Part shown: piece after piece, positions 1-6,672 of the stretch | Layout of the letters: each line of letters begins with the position of its first letter | How positions within the stretch are numbered: position 1 is the stretch's first letter | Origin: Actinomycetota bacterium | Lineage (GTDB): Bacteria; Actinomycetota; Actinomycetes; S36-B12 | Length of the DNA: 10,350 nt | Assembly: GCA_003506065.1 (NCBI GenBank) | Contig: DNXA01000004.1 | Coordinates: forward strand, 403-10,752 | Direction: 5' to 3' | Program-made: the position numbers and the translations under genes | The notes under the pieces: model-generated | The model's input: only the letters and a program-made list of their open reading frames with translations | Database searches by the model: none | Told to the model about the DNA's origin: nothing

Positions 1-461
1 GCGAGCAGCCCGGCATTGCCGCTTTGGTCCACACTCCAGCGAACGCGTGATCGCCAATGCAATCCATGATCGTCGTGCAAGGCAGTTGCCTGGAGTGGGC
101 CTGGATCCACACCCGCATGGCGCACCAAGGACTCCCGCGCGATGGCGCCCTTGATCAGTCGTTGCTGCGAGAGCTGTACGTGCTGGAAGTCGCATCCCCC
201 GCAACCACCCGGATGCGCCCAGCTGCAAGGTGCCTGCACGCGGAATTCGGAAGGAGTGAGGATCTCAACGGCATCGGCGCGAATGAACTTGGATCGCACC
301 TCAGTGATGCGGATGCGTGCCGTCTCCCCTGTCAAAGCATGTCGAACAAAGGCGGTATTGCCCTTGGGATATGCCAAGCAGTGCCCGCCGTGCACCATCG
401 CGCCGATCTCAACAGTGAACTCGTCACCAACCTCGACCTTCTCCTTGGTGGGCCTGGCCAC
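1..461 (-). CDS. TRAM-domain class I SAM-dependent RNA methyltransferase (TrmA/RlmD type), N-terminal part
   Basis: This is the first 153 residues of an RNA uracil-C5 methyltransferase-like protein; the catalytic domain lies beyond the left edge. Residues 1-70 fit a TRAM RNA-binding domain. It is followed by a cysteine cluster, C79-x7-C87-x2-C90 in the context CGGCD, typical of the [4Fe-4S] site in the TrmA/RumA group. The family transfers a methyl group from S-adenosylmethionine to uracil C5 in tRNA or rRNA; the exact target cannot be told here. The GTG start at 461-459 is chosen because it lies one base after the stop of the upstream permease gene and has AGGA eight bases before it. It is probably co-transcribed with the permease, the order known for Rv2690c-Rv2689c in M. 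tuberculosis. The link to potassium transport is positional only. Confidence 0.88.
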   Translation of the reverse strand, partial: MARPTKEKVEVGDEFTVEIGAMVHGGHCLAYPKGNTAFVRHALTGETARIRITEVRSKFIRADAVEILTPSEFRVQAPCSWAHPGGCGGCDFQHVQLSQQRLIKGAIARESLVRHAGVDPGPLQATALHDDHGLHWRSRVRWSVDQSGNAGLL

Positions 462-462
462 C

Positions 463-2400
463 TCAGATGTCCTGGTTTGCGGCGTCTTCGCTTGAAGCCA
501 GCTGCCAGGGGACGCTGGTCACCATCACTCCTGGCGTGAACAGCAAACGGCTCTTCAGGCGCAAGGCGGACTGGTTGTGCAGCAATTGCTCCCACCACCG
601 GCCGACGACGTACTCGGGGATGAAGACAGTGACGATGTCGTTGGGATTGTCCGTTCGCAGTTCGCGCACATAGGTGATGATCGGACGGGTGATCTCACGG
701 TAGGGCGAATCAAGAATCTTCAGGGTCACGGGAATCTCGCGATCGGCCCATTCCTGCTGCAGGCGCGCGGTTTCGTCATCATCGACATTGACAGTGATCG
801 CCTCGAGCACTGTTGGGCGACTGGCACGCGCGTAGGCGAGTGCACGCAGCGTGGGCTTGTGGATCTTGGAGACCAGCACTAGCGCATGCACTCTGGAAGG
901 CAAGGTGACGCGTTCATTCTCAGTGGTTGCCAGTTCGCGCGCGACACGGTCGTAGTGGCGACGAATCGCCTTCATCAGACTGAAGATGATCGGAATCGCG
1001 ATCACCACAATCCAGGCGCCATGCGTGAACTTCGTGAGCAACACGATGACAAGGACGATGCCCGTGAGCACGCAGCCGAAGGAGTTGATCGCGCGCGAGC
1101 GGATCATCTTTGAGCGTGCCTTGCGATCCGTCTCGTCCTTCAGGAGCCGAGTCCAGTGGCGAACCATGCCGATCTGGCTGAGGGTGAAGGAAACGAATAC
1201 CCCAAGGATGTACAACTGAATCAGGGCAGTGACATCTGCCTGATAGATGATGATCAGAATGACGGCAAGTCCGGCAAGACTGAGAATGCCGTTACTGAAA
1301 GCCAGCCGATCACCACGCGTGTGCAGTTGCCGGGGCAGATATCCATCTCGCGCGAGAATCGAACCCAGGACTGGAAAGCCGTTGAACGCTGTGTTGGCTG
1401 CGAGCGCCAGAATCAGCACCGTGGCGATGGAGATCACCCAGACACCGATAGTGAAGTTGCCAAAGACCGCATCGGCAACCTGCACGATTACCGTCTTCTG
1501 AGCCTGTCCCGCCGGCAGTCCGAGGAGATCTGCATCTTTTTCGGTCACGTGCACATTGGTCTGCAAGGCAAGCCAGGTGATGCCTGAGAACATCGCCATC
1601 GAGATCACACCCAGGAGCAACAACGTCGTCGCAGCATTCTTCGACTTTGGGGGCGCAAACGCTGGAACTCCGTTGGCCACCGCCTCAATTCCCGTCAATG
1701 CCGTTGTTCCCGATGAGAACGCACGGGCGATCAAGAACACCAAGGCGAATGCAGTGAATGATCCCTCAGGAATGATCTCCCATTGAGCACTCTCGGCTTC
1801 AAGATTGGCACCGAAGAGCATGCGGATGATCGCTGTGCCGATCATGATGAAGATCGATGCCATGAAGAAATAGGTAGGCACAGCGAACAGCGCGCCAGAT
1901 TCCTTGATGCCGCGCAGGTTGAGCAAGGTGATGACCACAATCGCCCCGACAGCCCACCAGACGTTGTGCGTATTGATGATCGGGAACACTGAGCCGAGGT
2001 TGTCGATCGCTGCAGCGATGGATACCGCAACGGTCATCACGTAATCAATGAGCAGCGCACTGGCTACCAGCACACCCCAATTGGGTCCCAGATTGCGCGT
2101 GACCACTTCATAGTCGCCACCGCCGCTTGGGTAGGCGTGCACCGTCTGCCGATACGAGGCAACCACAGTGAAGTAGATGAGCACGACACCTGCGGCGACC
2201 AGAGGACCCCACTCATACAGAGAGAGCCCGCCAAGGGACAGCACCAGCAGGATTTCCTGAGTCGCGTATGCATTCGAAGAGAGCGCATCGCTGGCAAACA
2301 CAGGGAGAGCGATCTTCTTGGACAGATAGGTCTCGTGAAGTCGATCGCTGCGAAGAGCGCGTCCGAGGAAAAGGCGCTTGATTGCGTCTGAGGCTGGCAC
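463..2400 (-). CDS. KimA-like APC-superfamily potassium permease
   Basis: A 645-residue integral membrane protein that matches from memory the actinobacterial APC permeases orthologous to Rv2690c and, more distantly, Bacillus subtilis KimA (YdaO), a proton-coupled K+ importer. The N-terminal helix carries FASDALSSNAY, with the Asp and Tyr expected in the KimA ion path. Further matches are YRQ..HAYPSGGGDYEV, LLIDYVMTVAVS, FSSGTTALTGIEA and ANTAFNGFP. About twelve helices fill residues 30-480. The last 140 or so residues form a soluble domain starting near SRVHALVLVSKIH and ending LLHNQSALRLKSRLLFTPGVMV, as in KimA, where this domain binds c-di-AMP; that regulation is inferred here. The GTG start matches homologue length, and TACCAT lies eight bases upstream; an ATG at 2424 is the alternative. 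It is divergent from ceoB/ceoC, its probable regulators. Confidence 0.9.
   Translation of the reverse strand: MPASDAIKRLFLGRALRSDRLHETYLSKKIALPVFASDALSSNAYATQEILLVLSLGGLSLYEWGPLVAAGVVLIYFTVVASYRQTVHAYPSGGGDYEVVTRNLGPNWGVLVASALLIDYVMTVAVSIAAAIDNLGSVFPIINTHNVWWAVGAIVVITLLNLRGIKESGALFAVPTYFFMASIFIMIGTAIIRMLFGANLEAESAQWEIIPEGSFTAFALVFLIARAFSSGTTALTGIEAVANGVPAFAPPKSKNAATTLLLLGVISMAMFSGITWLALQTNVHVTEKDADLLGLPAGQAQKTVIVQVADAVFGNFTIGVWVISIATVLILALAANTAFNGFPVLGSILARDGYLPRQLHTRGDRLAFSNGILSLAGLAVILIIIYQADVTALIQLYILGVFVSFTLSQIGMVRHWTRLLKDETDRKARSKMIRSRAINSFGCVLTGIVLVIVLLTKFTHGAWIVVIAIPIIFSLMKAIRRHYDRVARELATTENERVTLPSRVHALVLVSKIHKPTLRALAYARASRPTVLEAITVNVDDDETARLQQEWADREIPVTLKILDSPYREITRPIITYVRELRTDNPNDIVTVFIPEYVVGRWWEQLLHNQSALRLKSRLLFTPGVMVTSVPWQLASSEDAANQDI
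470..473 (-). promoter_or_regulatory. Shine-Dalgarno of the RNA methyltransferase gene
   Basis: AGGA lies eight bases before the GTG at 461-459 and inside the last codons of the permease gene. It supports that start and implies translation from the permease mRNA. Confidence 0.5.
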
Positions 2401-2408
2401 GTCTCCGG

Positions 2409-2414
2409 ATGGTA
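2409..2414 (-). promoter_or_regulatory. Candidate -10 element of the permease gene (leaderless)
   Basis: TACCAT fits TANNNT and lies eight bases before the GTG at 2400-2398. No convincing -35 is seen. It interlocks with the opposing ceoB element at 2426-2431. Confidence 0.4.
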
Positions 2415-2425
2415 CGCGGTGCATG

Positions 2426-2431
2426 TATCTT
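2426..2431 (+). promoter_or_regulatory. Candidate -10 element of ceoB (leaderless)
   Basis: TATCTT fits TANNNT and lies six bases before the GTG at 2438. That is the right distance for transcription to begin at or next to the start codon. No Shine-Dalgarno precedes this GTG. Confidence 0.5.
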
Positions 2432-2437
2432 CAGCAC

Positions 2438-3100
2438 GTGCACATCGTCATCCTCGGGTGCGGGCGAGTTGGGTCCCTTTTGGCACAGCGACTTGACGAG
2501 GCTGGCCATTCTGTAGCAATCGTCGATCAAGACGCTGGCGCCTTTCGACGTCTGTCCCCAGAATTCGGTGGACTCACCGTGAAGGGTGTTGGTTTCGATC
2601 GCGAGACCCTCGAGAGCGCAGGCATAGAGCGCGCGCACGCATTCGCGGCAGTCAGCAGCGGAGACAACACGAATATTCTGGCTGCACGCGTGGCTCGCGA
2701 AACCTATGGCGTTGGCCGCGTGGTGGCACGTATCTACGACCCCCGTCGCGCCGAGATCTACGAACGTCTGGGCATCCCCACAGTTGCAACAGTGGCGTGG
2801 ACTTCAAGCCAGATCATGCGGCGCCTGCTGCCCCTTGGAAGCGACGAGCTCTTCAGAGATTCCAGTGGCAATGTTGCAATGGGCGAGATCACTGTTGGCA
2901 CGCCTTGGATTGGGCACCGCGCCAGTGCACTCGAATCTGCATCCGGAGCGCGCATTTCATTCATCTCCCGCTACGGGGAGCCGGTGATCCCCACTGCCGA
3001 CAGCGTCATCCAGGAGGGCGATCACGTCTACGCCACCTATCGCGTCGCCGATGTCGAACTGGTGGAACGTGTATTCAATGAAGGCCCACAGGAGGCATAG
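2438..3100 (+). CDS. ceoB: RCK/TrkA-type potassium uptake regulator CeoB
   Basis: A 220-residue cytoplasmic regulator with an RCK_N Rossmann domain (about 1-120) and an RCK_C domain (about 136-218). The nucleotide loop is GCGRVG at residues 7-12, and Asp30 ends strand 2 (IVDQD), which normally favours NAD(H). The stretches AFAAVSSGDN, ARIYDPRRAEIYERLGIPTVATV and PLGSDELFRD closely resemble actinobacterial CeoB. Such subunits sense nucleotides and gate K+ transport. No TrkH/KtrB pore is encoded nearby, so the divergent KimA-like permease is the likely partner; this is inference. The GTG start gives VHIVILGCGRVG, aligning with the MHIVIMGCGRVG start of homologues. In-frame ATGs at 2423 and 2378 would add 5 or 20 residues, the latter overlapping the permease gene. 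ceoC follows with no gap. Confidence 0.9.
   Translation: MHIVILGCGRVGSLLAQRLDEAGHSVAIVDQDAGAFRRLSPEFGGLTVKGVGFDRETLESAGIERAHAFAAVSSGDNTNILAARVARETYGVGRVVARIYDPRRAEIYERLGIPTVATVAWTSSQIMRRLLPLGSDELFRDSSGNVAMGEITVGTPWIGHRASALESASGARISFISRYGEPVIPTADSVIQEGDHVYATYRVADVELVERVFNEGPQEA
3090..3095 (+). promoter_or_regulatory. Shine-Dalgarno of ceoC
   Basis: AGGAGG overlaps the last codons of ceoB, five bases before the ceoC ATG. It is the strongest ribosome site in the window and marks ceoC as the second gene of an operon. Confidence 0.8.
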
Positions 3101-3760
3101 ATGCGCGTTGCCATTGCAGGAGCGGGCAAGGTGGGGCGATCAATCGCCCGCGAGCTCATCTCGAGCGGACATCATGTCCTGCTCATCGATCGCGATGCCG
3201 ATCTGGCACGACCAGGAGTAGTCGAAGGCGCAGAGACACTGCTTGCAGACGCCTGCGAGATCTCCACCCTTGATGAAGCCCTGCTCTCACAGTGCCAGGT
3301 GGTCGTGGCTGCAACTGGCGATGACAAGGTCAATCTCGTTGTCAGCCTGCTCGCCAAGACCGAGTACGGCGTCCCCAGAGTTGTCGCCCGCGTGAACCAC
3401 CCCAAGAACGAGTGGATGTTCGATCAGAGTTGGGGCGTGGACGTCGCAGTCTCCACTCCGCGCATGCTCTCGGCCCTGGTCGAGGAAGCAGTGAGCGTCG
3501 GCGATCTCGTGCGACTGTTCTCCTTCCGCCAAGGCGAGGCCAACCTGGTGGAGATCACTCTCTCGGTTGACTCCCCCGTTGCAGGTCAACGGGTGGGAGA
3601 CCAGCCGTGGCCTCCCGATACAGCCTTGGTTGCGATCGTTCGCGGCCAGCGGGTGATCACGCCCTCGGCAGATGACCCACTGGACCCAGGCGATGAACTG
3701 CTGTTCGTTGCCTCACCTGATCAAGAGCCTGAACTCCAGCGCATGCTCGGACATCTCTAG
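3101..3760 (+). CDS. ceoC: RCK/TrkA-type potassium uptake regulator CeoC
   Basis: A 219-residue paralogue of CeoB with the same RCK_N plus RCK_C layout. The Rossmann loop is GAGKVG at residues 7-12 and Asp30 follows strand 2 (LLIDRD). Further landmarks are VVVAATGDDKVN, VARVNHPKNEWMF, where the Asn replaces the Asp seen in CeoB, and a C-terminal domain ending GDELLFVASPDQE. The ATG directly follows the ceoB stop TAG and is served by AGGAGG, so the two are translated from one mRNA, probably in matched amounts for a mixed ring or heterodimer. In M. tuberculosis the pair Rv2691/Rv2692 is described as part of a K+ uptake system. The 3' end overlaps the convergent DUF3159 gene by four bases, leaving no room for a terminator. 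Confidence 0.9.
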   Translation: MRVAIAGAGKVGRSIARELISSGHHVLLIDRDADLARPGVVEGAETLLADACEISTLDEALLSQCQVVVAATGDDKVNLVVSLLAKTEYGVPRVVARVNHPKNEWMFDQSWGVDVAVSTPRMLSALVEEAVSVGDLVRLFSFRQGEANLVEITLSVDSPVAGQRVGDQPWPPDTALVAIVRGQRVITPSADDPLDPGDELLFVASPDQEPELQRMLGHL

Positions 3761-4425
3761 TTCGGTGTTGCTCGCATTGCTCGATAGGTGGGACCCAGCA
3801 GGCGGTAAGTGAAATAGGCGGCGCCCAGAAAGAGTGGCCACCCCATCACCACCTTCACGATGCCAAGAGTCGTGACGCTCTCCGACCAATACAAGGGCGC
3901 CTGCACGATGAGTCGGCCAAAGAACACGCCCACCCAGATCCAGCTCGCAGCAGCAAGCACCCTTCGCTGCGTGAGGTCCTTGCGCCAGGAAGTCCCCTTG
4001 CCTGTGAAGAAGCCGAGAAATACACCGATCAGGGGCCAGCTCACCAGAATCGACACCAGGAATGCCAACCCGTACGCCAGATTCGTGAGCAACCCGAGGG
4101 CGTAAAAGTTCTCAGCCTTGCCCGTGTACTTTGCAAAGCCTGCAGAGATCAGCACGCCCGCGAATCCGGCTGCTATCTGCTGCAGGGATTCATGGCGAAG
4201 CAGGCGCCAGCCCACGATCACGCCTGCAGCGAGCAGTGCGGCTGCAAGCGATGCGCCGAGATTCTCGCTGGTGACCAGGTATCCCACGACAAAGACGACT
4301 GTTGGCAGTCCCGAATCGATGATGCCGCGCCAACCGCCGATGGCGCGCTCCAGCAGGATGGACTCCGCGCGAAGATCAGCCGGTGTCTCGTGTTGCGGCG
4401 AGGGGTCTGCTTCCTCGTGACTCAT
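3757..4425 (-). CDS. DUF3159 family membrane protein
   Basis: A 222-residue membrane protein of the actinobacterial DUF3159 family (Rv2693c-like), of unknown function. A soluble, acidic N-terminal tail (about 1-35, with GGWRGIIDSGLPT at its end) precedes about six hydrophobic segments. Conserved pieces I recognise are RLLRHESLQQIAAGFAGV, LTNLAYGLAFLVS, WPLIGVFLGFFTGKGTSWRKD and the VQAPLYWSESVTTLGI region. It is the last gene of the dut operon: its ATG shares one base with the stop of the OB-fold gene (TAATG), so translation is probably coupled, and no good Shine-Dalgarno precedes it. It converges on ceoC with a shared CTAG. The neighbourhood does not reveal its role. Confidence 0.85.
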   Translation of the reverse strand: MSHEEADPSPQHETPADLRAESILLERAIGGWRGIIDSGLPTVVFVVGYLVTSENLGASLAAALLAAGVIVGWRLLRHESLQQIAAGFAGVLISAGFAKYTGKAENFYALGLLTNLAYGLAFLVSILVSWPLIGVFLGFFTGKGTSWRKDLTQRRVLAAASWIWVGVFFGRLIVQAPLYWSESVTTLGIVKVVMGWPLFLGAAYFTYRLLGPTYRAMRATPN

Positions 4426-4790
4426 TACCGCGAGGGCTTCAGCTGGTACCGGGGGTTGTAGATGGTCTTGCTGCCATCGATGTTCGTCATTCTCCCGGTG
4501 ATCGTCATCCGACGACCTGCGACGATTCCTGGGATGGTGCGACGGCCCATCCAGATGATCTTGGTGGCGCCTGATCCGTCATACAGTTCAATCTCAAAGG
4601 ACGGGGCCTTGTCCTTGGGCAGGATGGTCACATAGCGAACAGTGCCCGCGAGACTGACCAGTTCACCTGCATTGCAATTGCCAATGGCGCTGCATGGCTG
4701 CGATTCGAGGTTGAGCTGCTCAAGCAGCTCATCGGCCTCAGACTCTGCACGAGAGCGCAGGAATCTTGCCCATGGACCTTGGCTGGTCAT
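4425..4790 (-). CDS. OB-fold nucleic-acid-binding domain protein
   Basis: A 121-residue protein resembling the short actinobacterial OB-fold proteins of the Rv2694c type. After a charged N-terminal helix (about 1-30, WARFLRSRAESEADELLEQL), an OB barrel spans about residues 42-118: a strand GELVSLAGTVRYVTILP, then SFEIELYDGSGATKIIWMGRR, PGIVAGRRMTITGRMT and the last strand TIYNPRYQL. Such folds usually bind single-stranded DNA or RNA; the ligand is unknown. A GGAGA lies seven bases before the ATG, and the ATG shares one base with the DUF3710 stop (TGATG), so it is coupled to the dut operon. Sitting with dut would suit a DNA-related role, but that is only a positional hint. Confidence 0.83.
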   Translation of the reverse strand: MTSQGPWARFLRSRAESEADELLEQLNLESQPCSAIGNCNAGELVSLAGTVRYVTILPKDKAPSFEIELYDGSGATKIIWMGRRTIPGIVAGRRMTITGRMTNIDGSKTIYNPRYQLKPSR

Positions 4791-5404
4791 CAGCGAATCT
4801 CCGTAATCTCTGGTCCGCGTTGAGGCGGCAGCAGTGCCGAAGGCGGATCCTCGTGCGTCGCATCCCCATCATCCACCTGCGGCAACTGCAAAGGAAGGGG
4901 ATTGCCGACAGGCATGGCCTCATTGCCGCGCACGACGACGAGACCGCGCACAGCCGATTCGAGCTCGTCGGCCGAGCTGCCCGGTCGAGAGGCAGTGCCC
5001 AGGAACACCGCGCGAATGAACCAGCGGGGACCCTCGATTCCGACGAAGCGAGCAGGCTGCAGGCCCTGTTCAGCAGGAACCTGGGCACGCAGTTCGCTTC
5101 CGAATGGCCCCTGCGCCTCTTCAACAAGGCCGTTGGCCGCATTGATCGACGAGGCAATTTGCTTGCGAGTCTCCTCCCACAAGCCACCCGACTTGGGCGC
5201 AGCGAACACCTGTATCTGCACCCCAGCATCGGCAGTGGCCAAGGTGACCAGAGTCACTGCTCCGGTGGCATCGTCGACCTGCACCTGGACATCAACCCCG
5301 GGAGCTGCGGCAATCAGGAGGCTGCCGAGGTCAAGCCTCTCGGTGCCATCCCACTCGACCTCTGATTCGTCCCATGGTCCGAGCGCGCGCAAATCCTCTG
5401 TCAC
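4790..5404 (-). CDS. DUF3710 domain protein
   Basis: A 204-residue soluble protein of the actinobacterial DUF3710 family (Rv2696c-like), function unknown. Diagnostic pieces are GPWDESEV near the start, RLDLGSLLI, VQIQVFAAPKSGGLWEETRKQI, GPFGSELRAQVP and RFVGIEGPRWFIRAVFLGTAS. The C-terminal 35 residues are proline- and acid-rich and likely disordered. The GTG start overlaps the dut stop in GTGA, implying translational coupling. Compared with the mycobacterial and Streptomyces proteins as I remember them, the basic and acidic leader before the GPWDxSE motif is missing, and the gene begins almost at the domain. A TTG four codons downstream is a possible alternative start but less likely. Confidence 0.87.
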   Translation of the reverse strand: MTEDLRALGPWDESEVEWDGTERLDLGSLLIAAAPGVDVQVQVDDATGAVTLVTLATADAGVQIQVFAAPKSGGLWEETRKQIASSINAANGLVEEAQGPFGSELRAQVPAEQGLQPARFVGIEGPRWFIRAVFLGTASRPGSSADELESAVRGLVVVRGNEAMPVGNPLPLQLPQVDDGDATHEDPPSALLPPQRGPEITEIR

Positions 5405-5859
5405 GCCTCCACCGTAGTGGCCTGCACGCCGGTGGAACCGAAGCCACCCTCCCCGCGATGACTGCCAGGCAATTCGGAGACTTCGATGAGTTCGGCACGA
5501 GCCACTTCCGAGATCACCAGTTGCGCGATCCGATCACCTCGCTTCAGCTCGATGGTGGTGACGGGATCGTGATTGATCAGGATCACGCCGATCTCCCCCC
5601 GGTAGCCGGCATCGATGACTCCAGGGGCATTGACCATGCCCAGGCCGCGCTTCAACGCAAGCCCGCTGCGGGGGTGCACAAACCCCGCGAATCCAGGCGG
5701 CAGCGCTATGGCAATCCCGGTCGGAATCAGACTCCGCTGCCCTGGAAGCAAAGACACGTCGAACCGGGCACGCAGATCAAGGGCAGCATCGCCTGGATGC
5801 TCGTAGCCCGGCAGCGGGAGGCCTTCATCGAGTCTGGTGATGAGAACCGACACGTCCAT
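5401..5859 (-). CDS. dut: dUTP diphosphatase (dUTPase)
   Basis: A 152-residue homotrimeric-type dUTPase that hydrolyses dUTP to dUMP and pyrophosphate, keeping uracil out of DNA and feeding dTMP synthesis. All five family motifs are present: motif 1 PGDAALDLRA (22-31), motif 2 HPRSGLA (62-68), motif 3 GVIDAGYRGEI (80-90) with catalytic Asp83, motif 4 RGDRIAQLVI (107-116) and motif 5 RGEGGFGSTG (135-144), which supplies the Phe that stacks on the uracil. The length is normal. The ATG at 5859 gives a start like the homologues, MDVSVLITRLD; the reading frame stays open to an upstream ATG at 5913, which would add 18 residues and run up to the divergent gene. TAGAGT lies eight bases before the chosen ATG. 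It is the first gene of a four-gene overlapping operon. Confidence 0.95.
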   Translation of the reverse strand: MDVSVLITRLDEGLPLPGYEHPGDAALDLRARFDVSLLPGQRSLIPTGIAIALPPGFAGFVHPRSGLALKRGLGMVNAPGVIDAGYRGEIGVILINHDPVTTIELKRGDRIAQLVISEVARAELIEVSELPGSHRGEGGFGSTGVQATTVEA

Positions 5860-5867
5860 GAAGCGGG

Positions 5868-5873
5868 ACTCTA
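5868..5873 (-). promoter_or_regulatory. Candidate -10 element of dut (leaderless)
   Basis: TAGAGT fits TANNNT and lies eight bases before the dut ATG at 5859. No convincing -35 and no strong Shine-Dalgarno are seen. It would drive the whole dut operon. Confidence 0.4.
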
Positions 5874-5901
5874 CTGATCCGCGAGGATTGTGGAACGTCC
5901 G

Positions 5902-5907
5902 TAGGCT
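5902..5907 (+). promoter_or_regulatory. Candidate -10 element of the DUF3093 gene (leaderless)
   Basis: TAGGCT fits TANNNT and lies seven bases before the GTG at 5915. The element sits in the 55-base gap shared with the divergent dut promoter. Confidence 0.42.
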
Positions 5908-5914
5908 CTGCATT

Positions 5915-6370
5915 GTGAACCCCAGCTACCGCGAACGACTCCTTCCGAAATGGTGGGTCTTCGTGTTCGTCGCCTCGCTCATCGCGATGCTGAGCATCGC
6001 CTATGGCGCAGCGATCAGCCCGCCTGTTGGCTGGCTCATGTTCTTGGTTCTGACCTTGGGGTCGATCGCCGCCATGGTCACGAGTTCACCGGTGATTGAG
6101 GTGTCCGACGTCCTCGCGGTGGATCATGCTCGCCTGCCGCTGGCCTTCATCGGTGAAGTGGCCGTCCTTGACGCCACCCAGACCCGAGAGGCACGCAGTC
6201 GAAGGATCAGTGCCACGAACTTTGTGCTGGTGAAGAGTTGGGCCTCTTCGCAATCGGTGCTCGTGACGTTGACCGACCCCGATGATCCGCATCCAGCCTG
6301 GTTGGTCAGCAGTCGACATCCACACGAATTGATTGAGGCCATCTCGGCCAGGACAGCCTCCGCTGGCTAG
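5915..6370 (+). CDS. DUF3093 family membrane protein
   Basis: A 151-residue protein of the actinobacterial DUF3093 family (Rv2698-like), function unknown. It begins NPSYRERLLPKWW, has two transmembrane helices (about residues 14-35 and 40-60), then a soluble domain with the family pattern VLAVDHARLPLAFIGEVAVLD, FVLVKSWASSQSVLVTLTDPDDP and WLVSSRHPHELIEAI. The GTG start at 5915 is chosen because it precedes the conserved ERL..WW motif as in homologues and has a TANNNT seven bases upstream. The frame remains open to an ATG at 5837, but that would overlap the divergent dut gene. The DUF4235 gene follows after 23 bases and is probably co-transcribed. Confidence 0.86.
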   Translation: MNPSYRERLLPKWWVFVFVASLIAMLSIAYGAAISPPVGWLMFLVLTLGSIAAMVTSSPVIEVSDVLAVDHARLPLAFIGEVAVLDATQTREARSRRISATNFVLVKSWASSQSVLVTLTDPDDPHPAWLVSSRHPHELIEAISARTASAG

Positions 6371-6376
6371 CGCACT

Positions 6377-6382
6377 GGAGGA
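6377..6382 (+). promoter_or_regulatory. Shine-Dalgarno of the DUF4235 gene
   Basis: GGAGGA lies 11 bases before the GTG at 6394 and 17 before the ATG at 6400, which favours the GTG. Its presence agrees with the gene being internal to an operon. Confidence 0.55.
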
Positions 6383-6393
6383 TCTGCCACAGT

Positions 6394-6672
6394 GTGCTCA
6401 TGAGTGAGTCGGCAACCAACGAACTGGAAGTGCAACCCAATCCAGTCATGCACCTGATCGCACCGATTACTGCAATTGGCGCGACCATCTTGATGCGCAA
6501 GGCCCTGAACTCCGCCTACTTGCATCGCACTGGCCGCGAGGCGCCAGATCCGCGAGACCCGGCGGTGTCATTTGTACGGGCCCTGGGATGGGCAATCGTG
6601 ACAGCGGCGACTGCGGCCGCCGTTGAGACCGCGGTGTATCGGATCATGAACCGCGGGGTCCATTCAGACTAG
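6394..6672 (+). CDS. DUF4235 family small membrane protein
   Basis: A 92-residue protein of the DUF4235 family, function unknown. Two hydrophobic stretches (about 18-34, HLIAPITAIGATILMRKAL, and 62-84, FVRALGWAIVTAATAAAVETAVYRI) flank a polar loop, which fits a two-helix membrane protein. The alanine-rich second helix next to a conserved basic tail is typical of the family. It lies 23 bases after the DUF3093 gene on the same strand. Its stop TAG is part of the CTAG shared with the convergent DUF4193 gene. An ATG at 6400, two codons in, is an equally possible start. Confidence 0.8.
   Translation: MLMSESATNELEVQPNPVMHLIAPITAIGATILMRKALNSAYLHRTGREAPDPRDPAVSFVRALGWAIVTAATAAAVETAVYRIMNRGVHSD

Noticed and set aside
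332..598. Minus-strand 88-codon frame spanning the permease/methyltransferase junction
   Set aside because: It is a shifted frame across two well-supported genes, Arg-rich and without motifs.
3750..3770. Intrinsic terminators at the convergent gene ends
   Set aside because: The coding regions overlap by four bases at each convergent junction, and I see no GC-rich stem followed by a T run there or in the gaps between genes.
4766..5365. Plus-strand open frame of 199 codons opposite the DUF3710 gene
   Set aside because: The minus-strand gene has diagnostic DUF3710 motifs and perfect operon junctions; the opposite frame shows none.
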